Assembly (NCBI GenBank): GCA_017531765.1
Contig: JAFXKJ010000003.1
Location: forward strand, 1 to 34,459
Reading direction: 5' to 3'
DNA: 34,459 bases
DNA from: Clostridia bacterium
Lineage (GTDB): Bacteria; Bacillota; Clostridia; Oscillospirales; CAG-272
The position numbers were made by a program, and so were the translations under genes. Below are positions 1 to 7,735 of the stretch, piece by piece. Every line of letters starts with the position of its first letter. Positions within the stretch are counted from its first letter, which is position 1. The notes under the pieces were generated by a model. The model had not been told where the DNA came from, made no database searches, and saw only the letters and a list, made by a program, of their open reading frames with translations.

Positions 1-913
1 TGTATTCATATACGGTTATAACGCTGTCAGCGCTATCATGCGCGGTATGGGAGACTCAAAGCACCCGTTTATCTTTATCGGAGTCGCAGCAGGGCTTAAT
101 GTACTACTTGACATTTTGTTGGTTCCCCGTTTGGGCGTAGGTGGCGCCGCACTTGCAACTGTCGTCAGCCAAGTGGTCAGTGTTATTCTCTGTACTGTGT
201 TCCTTGTGAGAAACCGTGATAAATTCAGCCTTATCTGTTCTTTCAGAGATTTTATTGTCTGGAACGTGGAAATGCTTGTCTCCCTTTTGAAGCTTGGTAT
301 TCCCATGGCAATAAAAATGGCGGCAGTCCAAATTTCAAAGCTGTTCGTAAATTCCTACGTCAACTCCTACGGAGTAGAGGTTTCAGCCTTTGCTGGAATC
401 GCAAACAAGCTTGCAAGCTTCAGTAATCTTATTTCAAACTCTATGAATGCCGCGGGAAGCACCATGGTCGGTCAGAACATTGCCGCAGAGAAGTACGACA
501 GAGTAAAGGGAATAATCCTCCGCCTTGCGGTAATAACACTTACCGTATCAAGTATAGTATCACTTGCGTTTATTATGTTCCCCGAAGCGATAGTGGGTCT
601 CTTTACGGGTGACGGCGCCGTGCTTGCCCTTGCCCGTCCTTTCGTACCGATCGCAGTGCTTCTGTTCTTCTCAAGCGCAATGAGAGCAATGATGAACGCC
701 CTCATTAACGGAAGCGGTAACTATAAAACCAATTTTGCCACAGCTATTCTCGACGGTATCGTGCTGAGGATCGGACTCTCCGTGCTTTTCGGACTTGTCC
801 TCGATATGAAGCATTTCGGCTTTTGGCTTGGCGATGCCCTTGCAGGCTACACTCCGTTCTTTATAGGACTTGTGTTCTATCTGTCGGGGGCGTGGAAAAA
901 GAAAATCGACTAA
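1..913 (+). CDS. MATE family efflux transporter, C-terminal part (5' end outside window)
   Basis: The reading frame is open from base 2, so the gene starts before the window; the ATG at 38 is an internal Met. The stretch NAVSAIMRGMGDS is the signature found in the middle of MATE (multidrug and toxic compound extrusion) proteins. The remaining roughly 300 residues hold about six hydrophobic segments, matching the second six-helix half of a 450-residue MATE protein. The protein would sit in the cytoplasmic membrane and export cationic or other small molecules by Na+ or H+ antiport; the substrate cannot be read from sequence. The threonine-aldolase gene follows after a 41-bp gap on the same strand, so co-transcription is possible. 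Confidence 0.9.
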   Translation, partial: VFIYGYNAVSAIMRGMGDSKHPFIFIGVAAGLNVLLDILLVPRLGVGGAALATVVSQVVSVILCTVFLVRNRDKFSLICSFRDFIVWNVEMLVSLLKLGIPMAIKMAAVQISKLFVNSYVNSYGVEVSAFAGIANKLASFSNLISNSMNAAGSTMVGQNIAAEKYDRVKGIILRLAVITLTVSSIVSLAFIMFPEAIVGLFTGDGAVLALARPFVPIAVLLFFSSAMRAMMNALINGSGNYKTNFATAILDGIVLRIGLSVLFGLVLDMKHFGFWLGDALAGYTPFFIGLVFYLSGAWKKKID

Positions 914-954
914 AACTCAGCTTGTAAAAATATATTGAAACGGAGAAAGTAAAA

Positions 955-1980
955 ATGCTCGTTTTTGAAAGTGATTATACTGAAGGTGCAAGTCCCGAAA
1001 TACTTCAGCACCTTGTGGAAACTAATAAGGAAACTCTCGTTTCTTACGGACTTGATAAGTATTCAAGCTCCGCCAAAGAAAAGATCAAAAAAGCCTGCGG
1101 AAAACCGAGTGCGGAAGTTTTCCTCCTCACAGGCGGTACGCAGACAAATCAGATTGTTATAGACACCGTCCTTGCCCCCTATGAAGGCGTTATCAGTGCC
1201 GATACGGGACACGTTAATGCTCATGAAGCAGGTGCAATTGAGTTTACGGGACATAAGGTACTTACAGTCCCTCACGAAAACGGTAAGATCATGTCATCTG
1301 CCCTAACAAAGTATCTTGAAACCTACTACGCAGACGAGACACACGAGCATATCGTCCGCCCGGGTATGGTGTATATCTCACACCCCACGGAATACGGTAC
1401 TCTTTATACTAAAGACGAGCTTTATTCAATCGCAAATATCTGCCGAAAGTACGACATTCCCCTTTACCTTGACGGAGCGAGACTTGGCTACGGTCTTATG
1501 AGCCGCGGCACTGACGTGACTCTCGAAGTTATTGCCGATGCCTGCGACGTGTTCTACATAGGCGGAACGAAGGTAGGTGCCCTCTGCGGAGAAGCGGTGG
1601 TTTTCACGCACGCAAATGCTCCCCGCCACTTCTTCTCAAGCATAAAACAGCACGGCGCGCTTCTTGCAAAGGGACGACTTGTAGGCGTTCAGTTCGACGC
1701 CATGTTCACGGATGACCTTTATTTCCGTCTCGGCGCGCACGCTATCAAAATGGCTGACAAGGTGAGAGAGATCTTAAGAGAAAAGGGATATCGTTTCTAT
1801 ATCGAGACCGTCACCAATCAGATATTTGTTGAGCTTACTCCCGAAGAGTATAAAAAGGTTACAGAAAACGTAAAGGTCGGCTTTTGGGAACGTACCGCTG
1901 CCGGCAATACCGTAGTCAGATTCGCCACAAGCTGGTCAACAAGAGAAGAAAACGTAGAAGCTCTTAGGGTAGTTCTGTAA
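955..1980 (+). CDS. Low-specificity threonine aldolase-like PLP enzyme
   Basis: This is a 341-residue fold-type I pyridoxal-phosphate enzyme of the beta-eliminating lyase/threonine aldolase family, which cleaves L-threonine or allo-threonine to glycine and acetaldehyde. Visible family features are LTGGTQTN near residue 58 (cofactor phosphate binding), HVNAHEAGA at 86-94 (His stacking on the PLP ring), LDGARLGYG around 172-180, and YIGGTKVGA at 201-209, where Lys206 is the expected Schiff-base lysine. Length is normal. The start has a GGAGAAAG ribosome site 6 bases upstream. A hairpin terminator follows directly. Related enzymes act on other beta-hydroxy amino acids, so substrate is inferred. 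Confidence 0.88.
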   Translation: MLVFESDYTEGASPEILQHLVETNKETLVSYGLDKYSSSAKEKIKKACGKPSAEVFLLTGGTQTNQIVIDTVLAPYEGVISADTGHVNAHEAGAIEFTGHKVLTVPHENGKIMSSALTKYLETYYADETHEHIVRPGMVYISHPTEYGTLYTKDELYSIANICRKYDIPLYLDGARLGYGLMSRGTDVTLEVIADACDVFYIGGTKVGALCGEAVVFTHANAPRHFFSSIKQHGALLAKGRLVGVQFDAMFTDDLYFRLGAHAIKMADKVREILREKGYRFYIETVTNQIFVELTPEEYKKVTENVKVGFWERTAAGNTVVRFATSWSTREENVEALRVVL

Positions 1981-1985
1981 ATATT

Positions 1986-2046
1986 AAAATAACGCCATTG
2001 AGGTACACTCCGTAAGGAAGTGTCTCTCTCGGGCGTTATTTTTATT
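1986..2046. terminator. Bidirectional terminator between aldolase and blaR1
   Basis: The inverted repeat AATAACGCC (1988-1996) / GGCGTTATT (2032-2040) is followed by a T-run on the + strand, and A-rich sequence flanks the other arm. An inner ACACT/AGTGT pair extends the hairpin. It lies between two convergent genes and would serve both. Confidence 0.7.
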
Positions 2047-4504
2047 ATTGTTCAATTGACAAATACTCCTCGGAAATCTTCTCATAAAGAAGCTTGCCGT
2101 CTACAACACTGAGCCTGTATCTGAGATAGTACGGTCCCATGTCGGACATATGCATACGGTTGATCTCAAGAATAGCAGTGTTCTTGTCCGCAGTAAGTGA
2201 ATATATTCCGTTTTCAACTATTGTTGTTTCACGTAATTCAGTGTTGCCTCCAACGTGTACGGTAACGGTTATTGACCGGTTTCCGGAATAAAGACCTGGA
2301 GATATCATCAAAGTCTCGACAACACCGTCGGAGTCAATGTCACATTGGCAGGTTGAATCATAACTGAAAAAATACTCTATTGCAAACACCGCACCGTCAG
2401 GTACGGGGCACTCAGGCGCAGATGATGACGAATATTTGTAGCTGGGGATCGGAGAAGAATTCTTTCCGTCAAAAACGAGTGTGTCCCCATCTTTTTTGAA
2501 TACCCAAACATTCAGACCGTCATGTGTTCTGCAGATGATCTCACTTTCTGTTTCTTCATAATCGCCTATACCCACGTAACTGCTGTATGCTGAATAGGTG
2601 AATGAGAAGGTTTTACTTTCAGTCAACAAGGAAAGTCCCGGGATTGAGAACGGTTCTTTTGAGTTGTTATATAAATAAGTTTTGGCGGGTTCCACGTGAG
2701 GATTTATTTCATTGCCCGTCCTATTATCTTCTTGGGCGAATTCAGAAGAGTCAAGTATATCAAAATATATCCACGCCTTATACTCGCTATCATCATCTTT
2801 CCCAGTACTTCGGAATGTTGTTTCAAATTTGTACATTATCGAAGAACCTTGACCGTAAAGCGTGGTATGACTGAGGTCGTAATTTTCGAGATAATATACC
2901 TGCCGCGCCGAAGTACCGCGCTTCACTTCACGTGCCGTCATATGGAACACACCGTCTCCTAAGAGAGCGTCACGCCATGTACCTTCGTCATAGTACGTAA
3001 GGGTAAAGCTTTCTCCGAAGCTGATTGTCTCGTCGATACCGTTCGACCACTCAACCACGATATACGGTTTCTCTCCCGAAAGCATAGCTGACGCAATAGA
3101 CAGCTTTACTCCGTCAAGCTCGGTGCTTGAAGAGAGAAAATGAGCTCTGTCAAGATCATCTCCGAGAGACATAAAATATTCCTTTGCCAAAGCATCACAC
3201 TTTTCTTCCTGCACTTTAGCTCCCGAGTTGTCTTTTGCCAGACTTCTTAAGCTACGCGGGAATTTTTCTTTGATGCTCTTGGCGTACTCGTTTCCGTCCT
3301 TCGGTAGCCAATATTCCTCAAGTGTATACTTACCGTCTTTTTCCGAAACGGTGATTACCGACGGAATATGTGACGCACTCGCACCCTTTCCGTCTGCTGT
3401 GTAGCTTTTGGTGAACACCCATGCATAAACCGTGGTTTTGTCACCGTCACGCTCAACGTCAAGTACGTCAAGGTCAACGGCACAGAATACCTCACCGTTT
3501 TCGAGATTCGGCTCGGCAAGCTCAGACTTGATAAAGTTTTCAAGCTCAGAATTAAGCTCTGTTTCCCGTCCAAGCGGGTCGGTCAGAAAAAACACCCCAA
3601 CGGCAATACATACGATCAGTCCGACAACGATCAGCCAAAACGCAGGCTTTTTGTAACTTAGGATATTTTTTACTCTTCTCTTTACCCCAACTTCACCGAA
3701 TGCGAGAGGGCAGGCACGTATCATTTTCCTCGGTACACTGCAGTTTATAAGTGCGCTTGAGTAATCAGCTTTTTTATCCTCTCCCATCTTAGCAAGTACC
3801 CTCTCGTCGCAAGCCACCTCAATGTCGCGGCAGAGAAAGACGTAAGCTACCCATAAAACGGGATTGAACCAATAAACCGAAAGGAGAAGGAACCCAAGCG
3901 GCTTCCAAATGTGGTCAAGCCTCTTAATATGTGCCATCTCATGTGCGATAACGTATTCTGTATCCTTTTCATCTGTTTTTGACGGAAGATATATCCTCGG
4001 TTTAATTAGCCCGAGTACAAACGGTGTTGATATTCTGTCACACTCAAAGATGTTGTTTTTAACCTTTGCTGCTTCACGTACCTTAAGCCTTATAAAGATA
4101 TAGCTCCAAGCGCAGTAAATTAGCATTATTCCGACACCGATGAGCCACACGACGGACGCTGCCTCTGCAATAGTCTCTGCGGGAGTTTTGCTGACCTCCT
4201 GAGAGGGAGCAAGAGCATCGGATATTATGGGATTTACCGCTGAGTTAAAATACGTGACACCGCTATGTATCTGAGGAGTATCCGTTGTTATTATTTCCTT
4301 CGGTACTGTTTCCGTGCTGGGAATCATACTGAGAGAGCTTTCTATTGAGATCGGGCAAATCAGTCTTATTCCAACAAGCGCCCAAAGCACAACACTTACC
4401 CATCGAGGAGATTTTTTTAGGAGAAACCTTGCGAAAAACACCGCAACCCCAAGCCAGCTTGCGGTAATGCTGACATTAAGTATTCTTAAAAACAGTTCAC
4501 TCAT
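2045..4504 (-). CDS. BlaR1/MecR1-type M56 family sensor metallopeptidase
   Basis: This is a membrane zinc metallopeptidase that pairs with BlaI. Counting from the upstream ATG (4513), four hydrophobic segments lie at about 8-32, 38-57, 118-142 and 292-311. The cytosolic catalytic motif HEMAH is at 191-195, with a downstream ACDER that supplies the third zinc ligand. In this family, sensing activates the protease, which cleaves BlaI and lifts repression. The roughly 500-residue extracellular part does not show the SxxK/SxN/KTG motifs of a penicillin-binding sensor, so the signal is probably not a beta-lactam acylating that domain. I prefer the ATG at 4504 (MSELFLRIL): the AGAAAGG site lies 9 bases from it but only 1 base from the ATG at 4513, and family members typically begin that way. 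The gene follows blaI, with an ATGA overlap if the 4513 start is used. Confidence 0.87.
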   Translation of the reverse strand: MSELFLRILNVSITASWLGVAVFFARFLLKKSPRWVSVVLWALVGIRLICPISIESSLSMIPSTETVPKEIITTDTPQIHSGVTYFNSAVNPIISDALAPSQEVSKTPAETIAEAASVVWLIGVGIMLIYCAWSYIFIRLKVREAAKVKNNIFECDRISTPFVLGLIKPRIYLPSKTDEKDTEYVIAHEMAHIKRLDHIWKPLGFLLLSVYWFNPVLWVAYVFLCRDIEVACDERVLAKMGEDKKADYSSALINCSVPRKMIRACPLAFGEVGVKRRVKNILSYKKPAFWLIVVGLIVCIAVGVFFLTDPLGRETELNSELENFIKSELAEPNLENGEVFCAVDLDVLDVERDGDKTTVYAWVFTKSYTADGKGASASHIPSVITVSEKDGKYTLEEYWLPKDGNEYAKSIKEKFPRSLRSLAKDNSGAKVQEEKCDALAKEYFMSLGDDLDRAHFLSSSTELDGVKLSIASAMLSGEKPYIVVEWSNGIDETISFGESFTLTYYDEGTWRDALLGDGVFHMTAREVKRGTSARQVYYLENYDLSHTTLYGQGSSIMYKFETTFRSTGKDDDSEYKAWIYFDILDSSEFAQEDNRTGNEINPHVEPAKTYLYNNSKEPFSIPGLSLLTESKTFSFTYSAYSSYVGIGDYEETESEIICRTHDGLNVWVFKKDGDTLVFDGKNSSPIPSYKYSSSSAPECPVPDGAVFAIEYFFSYDSTCQCDIDSDGVVETLMISPGLYSGNRSITVTVHVGGNTELRETTIVENGIYSLTADKNTAILEINRMHMSDMGPYYLRYRLSVVDGKLLYEKISEEYLSIEQ

Positions 4505-4509
4505 CAGGC

Positions 4510-4878
4510 TCATCCTTTCTTATTATTAAATTCATCCACCATTCTTCGAAGCTCGGCAATATCCTTCTCGGAAAGCGCTTTTCTTGTTGTAAATGCCGCT
4601 AAGAAAGCGGGGAGTGAACCCTCAAAAGCTTCGTCAACGAACTTTTCACTTTGTCTTGCGAAAAATTCCTCCTTTGAAATTACGGATGTTACTCTGCCGC
4701 CTTCGTTTTTGAAGATTCCCTTGTCGCAAAGACGTTTCAGTACGGTGTAAGTCGTGGATTTCTTCCATCTAAGTTCACTTTCCGCTATTTTTACAAGCTC
4801 GGTTGATGAGATAGGCTCTCCCGACCAAATAATATCTGCAAAACGTGATTCTACAGTCCCCATTTGATAGTCATTCAT
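4510..4878 (-). CDS. blaI: BlaI/MecI/CopY family transcriptional repressor
   Basis: This is a 122-residue penicillinase-repressor family protein. The N-terminal winged helix carries the family motifs IIWSGEPISSTELVK and KKSTTYTVLKRLCDKG (about 18-56). The C-terminal half is the dimerisation and cleavage region. It should bind the two TACAnnnTGTA palindromes just upstream and repress its own operon until the M56 protease encoded next cleaves it. Start ATG at 4878 has a GGGAGGAT site. It is the first gene of a two-gene operon with blaR1. Assignment to the family is firm; the regulon beyond this operon is unknown. Confidence 0.92.
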   Translation of the reverse strand: MNDYQMGTVESRFADIIWSGEPISSTELVKIAESELRWKKSTTYTVLKRLCDKGIFKNEGGRVTSVISKEEFFARQSEKFVDEAFEGSLPAFLAAFTTRKALSEKDIAELRRMVDEFNNKKG

Positions 4879-4901
4879 ATATTTATCCTCCCAGTATCGG
4901 T

Positions 4902-4914
4902 CTACATTATGTAG
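4902..4914. promoter_or_regulatory. BlaI operator 2
   Basis: Second palindrome CTACATTATGTAG, 25 bp centre-to-centre from operator 1 and just downstream of the expected transcription start. Paired operators are typical of autoregulated blaI genes. Confidence 0.75.
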
Positions 4915-4923
4915 TCTGGTTAT

Positions 4924-4952
4924 ATTCTACACTATGTAGACCGATTTGTCAA
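4924..4952 (-). promoter_or_regulatory. Sigma-A promoter of blaI-blaR1
   Basis: Minus strand: -35 TTGACA (4947-4952), 17-bp spacer, -10 TAGAAT (4924-4929). The proximal operator overlaps the spacer and -10. Confidence 0.75.
4927..4939. promoter_or_regulatory. BlaI operator 1
   Basis: Palindrome CTACACTATGTAG, extended to TCTACACTATGTAGA (4926-4940). It has the TACA-n3-TGTA form of BlaI/MecI family operators and covers the -10 region, so binding should block RNA polymerase. Confidence 0.75.
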
Positions 4953-4978
4953 GTAGCAATTAAAAAAATATGAAAGTA

Positions 4979-5007
4979 TTTACTTTTCAAAATAATTGTG
5001 CTATAAT
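4979..5007 (+). promoter_or_regulatory. Promoter of ECF-nitroreductase pair
   Basis: -10 TATAAT at 5002-5007 with a weak -35 TTTACT at 4979-4984 and a 17-bp spacer. It is divergent from the blaI promoter and does not overlap the BlaI operators. Confidence 0.5.
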
Positions 5008-5043
5008 GTACTACGAGAAAAATCAGCTTTTGGAGGTACAGTT

Positions 5044-5541
5044 ATGAAAACTAATAAGATAAAATATTTAGCGCTGTCGGGAATTTTCTGCGCGATTATA
5101 TTTTTACTGACCGCTTATCTTCATATTCCCGTGGGAAACGGATACGTACATATCGGGGATGCATTCATATTTCTTGCGGCATCAGCATTACCCTTGCCGT
5201 ATGCAATTATATCTGCGGCGGGCGGAGCACTTCTCGCTGATACTCTGACGGGCTTTGCGCTTTGGGCTCCCGCATCAGTTGTCATTAAAACTGCTACTGT
5301 TTTGCTTTTTTCCCGCAAAGGTAAAAAGATCATCACAAAAAGAAATATCTTCTCACTCATTCCCGCGGCGGTATTTTGCGTCGGCGGATATTATCTGTAC
5401 GAGGTGCTCATCACATCAAGCTTTTCCGTTCCCGCGCTTGGTATACCGTGGAACGTGATACAGTCTCTCAGTAGCGGTGTGATCTACGTTTTCGTGGGAC
5501 TCTCTTGCGACAGAACCAACTTAAACGAGCTTCTTAAGTGA
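5044..5541 (+). CDS. ECF transporter S component (TIGR04002-like)
   Basis: This is a membrane protein of about 165 residues with five or six hydrophobic segments. KTNKIKYLALSGIFCAIIFLLTAY at the N-terminus, YVHIGDAFIFLAASAL, and AAGGALLADTLTG are features of substrate-binding S components of energy-coupling-factor vitamin transporters. It would capture a micronutrient and need a shared EcfAAT module encoded elsewhere. I place the start at ATG 5044 because GGAGG lies 7 bases upstream; the longer frame from 4996 would overlap the promoter region. The nitroreductase gene follows 16 bp later. The substrate cannot be told from sequence. Confidence 0.82.
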   Translation: MKTNKIKYLALSGIFCAIIFLLTAYLHIPVGNGYVHIGDAFIFLAASALPLPYAIISAAGGALLADTLTGFALWAPASVVIKTATVLLFSRKGKKIITKRNIFSLIPAAVFCVGGYYLYEVLITSSFSVPALGIPWNVIQSLSSGVIYVFVGLSCDRTNLNELLK

Positions 5542-5557
5542 TTGTGAGGGTTTGATA

Positions 5558-6088
5558 ATGGATTTCATGACAATAGCAGAGACGAGACAGTCCTGCAGAA
5601 AATACGACAGATCAAGGAAAGTTGAAAAGGAAAAGCTACAGAAGATACTTGATGCGACACGTCTTGCACCGTCAGCGTGCAACGGTCAGCCGTATAAAAT
5701 CACCGTTTGCCGCGGAAAAGCCGCCGAGGGTGTTGCAAAAGCAACCATGTCAGCAGGAATGAACCGTTTTGCGGCAGATACTGACGTTGTGCTTGTAATA
5801 TCTGAGATGCCCTATGTGAAAACAGCCGCAGTCGGCTCTAAGCTGAAGAAAAACGATTACCGTTCTATGGATATCGGTATTGCTGTCGCATATCTTACAG
5901 CCGCCGCAACAGCCGAAGGTCTCGGTACGTGCATCCTTGGTTGGTTTGACGACAGTAAAATTCGTGAGATATGCGGTCTTGAGTATCCTGTAAGACTTGT
6001 TGTGACTCTTGGGTATCCCGCCGCAGATGATAAACTCCGTGATAAAAAAAGAAAATCTCATGAGGAGCTCTTCTCCTACTGCGAATAA
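5558..6088 (+). CDS. Nitroreductase family protein
   Basis: This FMN-dependent oxidoreductase of the nitroreductase superfamily has about 176 residues. The N-terminal ETRQSCRKYD is the FMN-phosphate binding arginine motif. LAPSACNGQPYKI (about 34-46) is the classic ARLAPSxxNxQPW-type segment. AVAYLTAAATAEGLGTCILGWF and VTLGYP complete the fold. It may reduce nitro compounds, quinones or flavins with NAD(P)H; the true substrate is unknown. Start ATG 5558 is chosen because GTGAGGG lies about 7 bases upstream, whereas the in-frame TTG at 5552 is too close to that site. It is probably co-transcribed with the ECF S component upstream and ends at a strong bidirectional terminator. Confidence 0.9.
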   Translation: MDFMTIAETRQSCRKYDRSRKVEKEKLQKILDATRLAPSACNGQPYKITVCRGKAAEGVAKATMSAGMNRFAADTDVVLVISEMPYVKTAAVGSKLKKNDYRSMDIGIAVAYLTAAATAEGLGTCILGWFDDSKIREICGLEYPVRLVVTLGYPAADDKLRDKKRKSHEELFSYCE

Positions 6089-6095
6089 TTAAAAT

Positions 6096-6150
6096 GTCCG
6101 TCACGGTGACTCAAATTTCTGTGAGTTGCCGTAACGGACTCTTTTTATTT
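6096..6150. terminator. Bidirectional terminator
   Basis: The imperfect inverted repeat GTCCGTCACGGTGACTCA / TGAGTTGCCGTAACGGAC (6096-6139) is followed by CTTTTTATTT. It sits between the convergent nitroreductase and glycosyltransferase genes. Confidence 0.8.
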
Positions 6151-7566
6151 CATTTCAACAAGCTCATCTATTCCCTTGGGCACATTGTGGGGGATCGGCT
6201 TCCACTCGACCTTAATAAACAGTGCGATCACCATGGATATTCTCCCGATTACGTCAAACATTGGGAAGGTAAGAGCAAACCACACTTTTTTATACCATTT
6301 TATCTTTTTTATACGTTTCCTTTCAGCGATGAAAACGTATATTCCGATGATAATTCCTCCGAGGTAAGAGGTAACAACAGAAGCTAACGTAAAAACAGTC
6401 AGCAGTATCACAGCGGCAAGGGTATCTGATACGGTTACGTTGATTCCAAGTAAATCAAATGAAACTTTAACTGCACTCGGTGCTATCTCACTGCCAAAGT
6501 AATACACAAATCCTAAAATTACAGCAAGTCTCAAAACATATACTGCAACTCGCTTGATTACAATGCAAAGCGAACGGGGGAAGACCACCGTCAACATATC
6601 AAAACTCATGAATCTCAGACGAATGTTGTTAAAAAATTGCTTCGCTTTAGACTCCGATCTCGCTTTTTCTGTGTCATTTGCCATTCCGTGAGTTACAAAA
6701 ATATGTGAAAAGAGCTTTGGACCTGTCTCAGCCATTGCCTGCAAGTGACCTTTTGCCCAACGTATTCTTTGACGCATGGCAATTTTAATTGAAACAGGCT
6801 GTTCGTCGAAAAATTCGGCTTCGTTATTGTAGGATATTTTGTACCCATTGGAAACCGCATCTGCGCAGAAAGCTCTGTCCTCGGTGAGACTTGTATAGTT
6901 CCAGCCGTCTTTGATTACCTCAGCGGCAAAAAGGAATCCCGTACCCTGAATTCGTGTCGCTATGTGGAGAGTCGACCTTGCCCGATGCTCGGTAAGAATC
7001 GTTCTGATCCAATGGAGAGCATATGAGGCGGAAATCCAGTTGTCGTCGAAGTTTTTCGTATTTCTGTAGGACGTAATAATTTTCTCACCCGCATCAAAAG
7101 AATCATTCATCTTTGTTATGTAGTCGGGACTGAGAAGATTGTCAGCATCAAAGAGAAAGTATCCGTCGAAGTATTCAATCCCGTAATCCTTTCGGATATT
7201 TTCTACGAGAAACTGAAGGGCAAAGCCTTTTGTCCTTCTTTGCTTATCGTCTCTTTCATAGCACACCGCACCAAGCGATCTTGCGACATCGGCGGTTTTG
7301 TCAGTGCAGTTATCTGCCACGACGAATATGTCCACAAGATGTGACGGATAATCCTGACAACGGATGCTTTCAATAAGCTTTCCGATGACTTTCTCTTCGT
7401 TTCTTGCGGCGATGAGGACCGCATAGCGATATTTGTTTTCGGCAGGAGCAAATTTACGGGTTGAAAAAAAACCAAGAATAAGATAGACGGGACGCATAAA
7501 AAATAAAGCGGTTATTATGCTCCACGAGCTGTTTATGATTTCTATGATTAGAAGTAAAATTTCCAA
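6145..7566 (-). CDS. Membrane-bound processive family 2 glycosyltransferase
   Basis: This 473-residue inverting GT-A glycosyltransferase has one N-terminal membrane segment (about 10-34) and three or four C-terminal ones. The catalytic domain shows VLIAARNEE (50-58), VVADNCTDK (82-90), the metal-binding FDAD (139-142), the base-containing TED (228-230), and QRIRW (266-270), the Q-x-x-RW signature of processive enzymes such as cellulose, hyaluronan and poly-GlcNAc synthases. It should polymerise a sugar from UDP-sugar across the membrane; the polymer is unknown and no partner biosynthesis gene adjoins it. The start is TTG at 7566, set by GGAGGT 8 bases upstream. Adjacent spoIVA ends in its own terminator, so this gene has its own promoter. 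Confidence 0.88.
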   Translation of the reverse strand: MEILLLIIEIINSSWSIITALFFMRPVYLILGFFSTRKFAPAENKYRYAVLIAARNEEKVIGKLIESIRCQDYPSHLVDIFVVADNCTDKTADVARSLGAVCYERDDKQRRTKGFALQFLVENIRKDYGIEYFDGYFLFDADNLLSPDYITKMNDSFDAGEKIITSYRNTKNFDDNWISASYALHWIRTILTEHRARSTLHIATRIQGTGFLFAAEVIKDGWNYTSLTEDRAFCADAVSNGYKISYNNEAEFFDEQPVSIKIAMRQRIRWAKGHLQAMAETGPKLFSHIFVTHGMANDTEKARSESKAKQFFNNIRLRFMSFDMLTVVFPRSLCIVIKRVAVYVLRLAVILGFVYYFGSEIAPSAVKVSFDLLGINVTVSDTLAAVILLTVFTLASVVTSYLGGIIIGIYVFIAERKRIKKIKWYKKVWFALTFPMFDVIGRISMVIALFIKVEWKPIPHNVPKGIDELVEMK

Positions 7567-7603
7567 AAGGGAAGTACCTCCGAATTTTAATTTAACACAT
7601 AGT

Positions 7604-7632
7604 ATTATATCATAAATTTCTCAGTATGTCTA
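7604..7632 (-). promoter_or_regulatory. Promoter of the GT2 gene
   Basis: Minus strand: -35 TAGACA (7627-7632), 17-bp spacer, -10 TATAAT (7604-7609), with the TTG start 38 bases downstream. Confidence 0.6.
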
Positions 7633-7704
7633 TGCTTCCGCCGACAAATTGTGCCGGGAGTTGAATGGAGTTAACGGTAGTGAATGATCGGAATATAAAA
7701 AGAC

Positions 7705-7735
7705 GGTGTCCTTTGAAATCGGACACCATTCTTTT
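7705..7735. terminator. Terminator of spoIVA
   Basis: GGTGTCC (7705-7711) and GGACACC (7721-7727) form a perfect 7-bp stem. T-runs follow on both strands (CTTTTTAT on minus, CTTTTTTA on plus). Confidence 0.8.
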
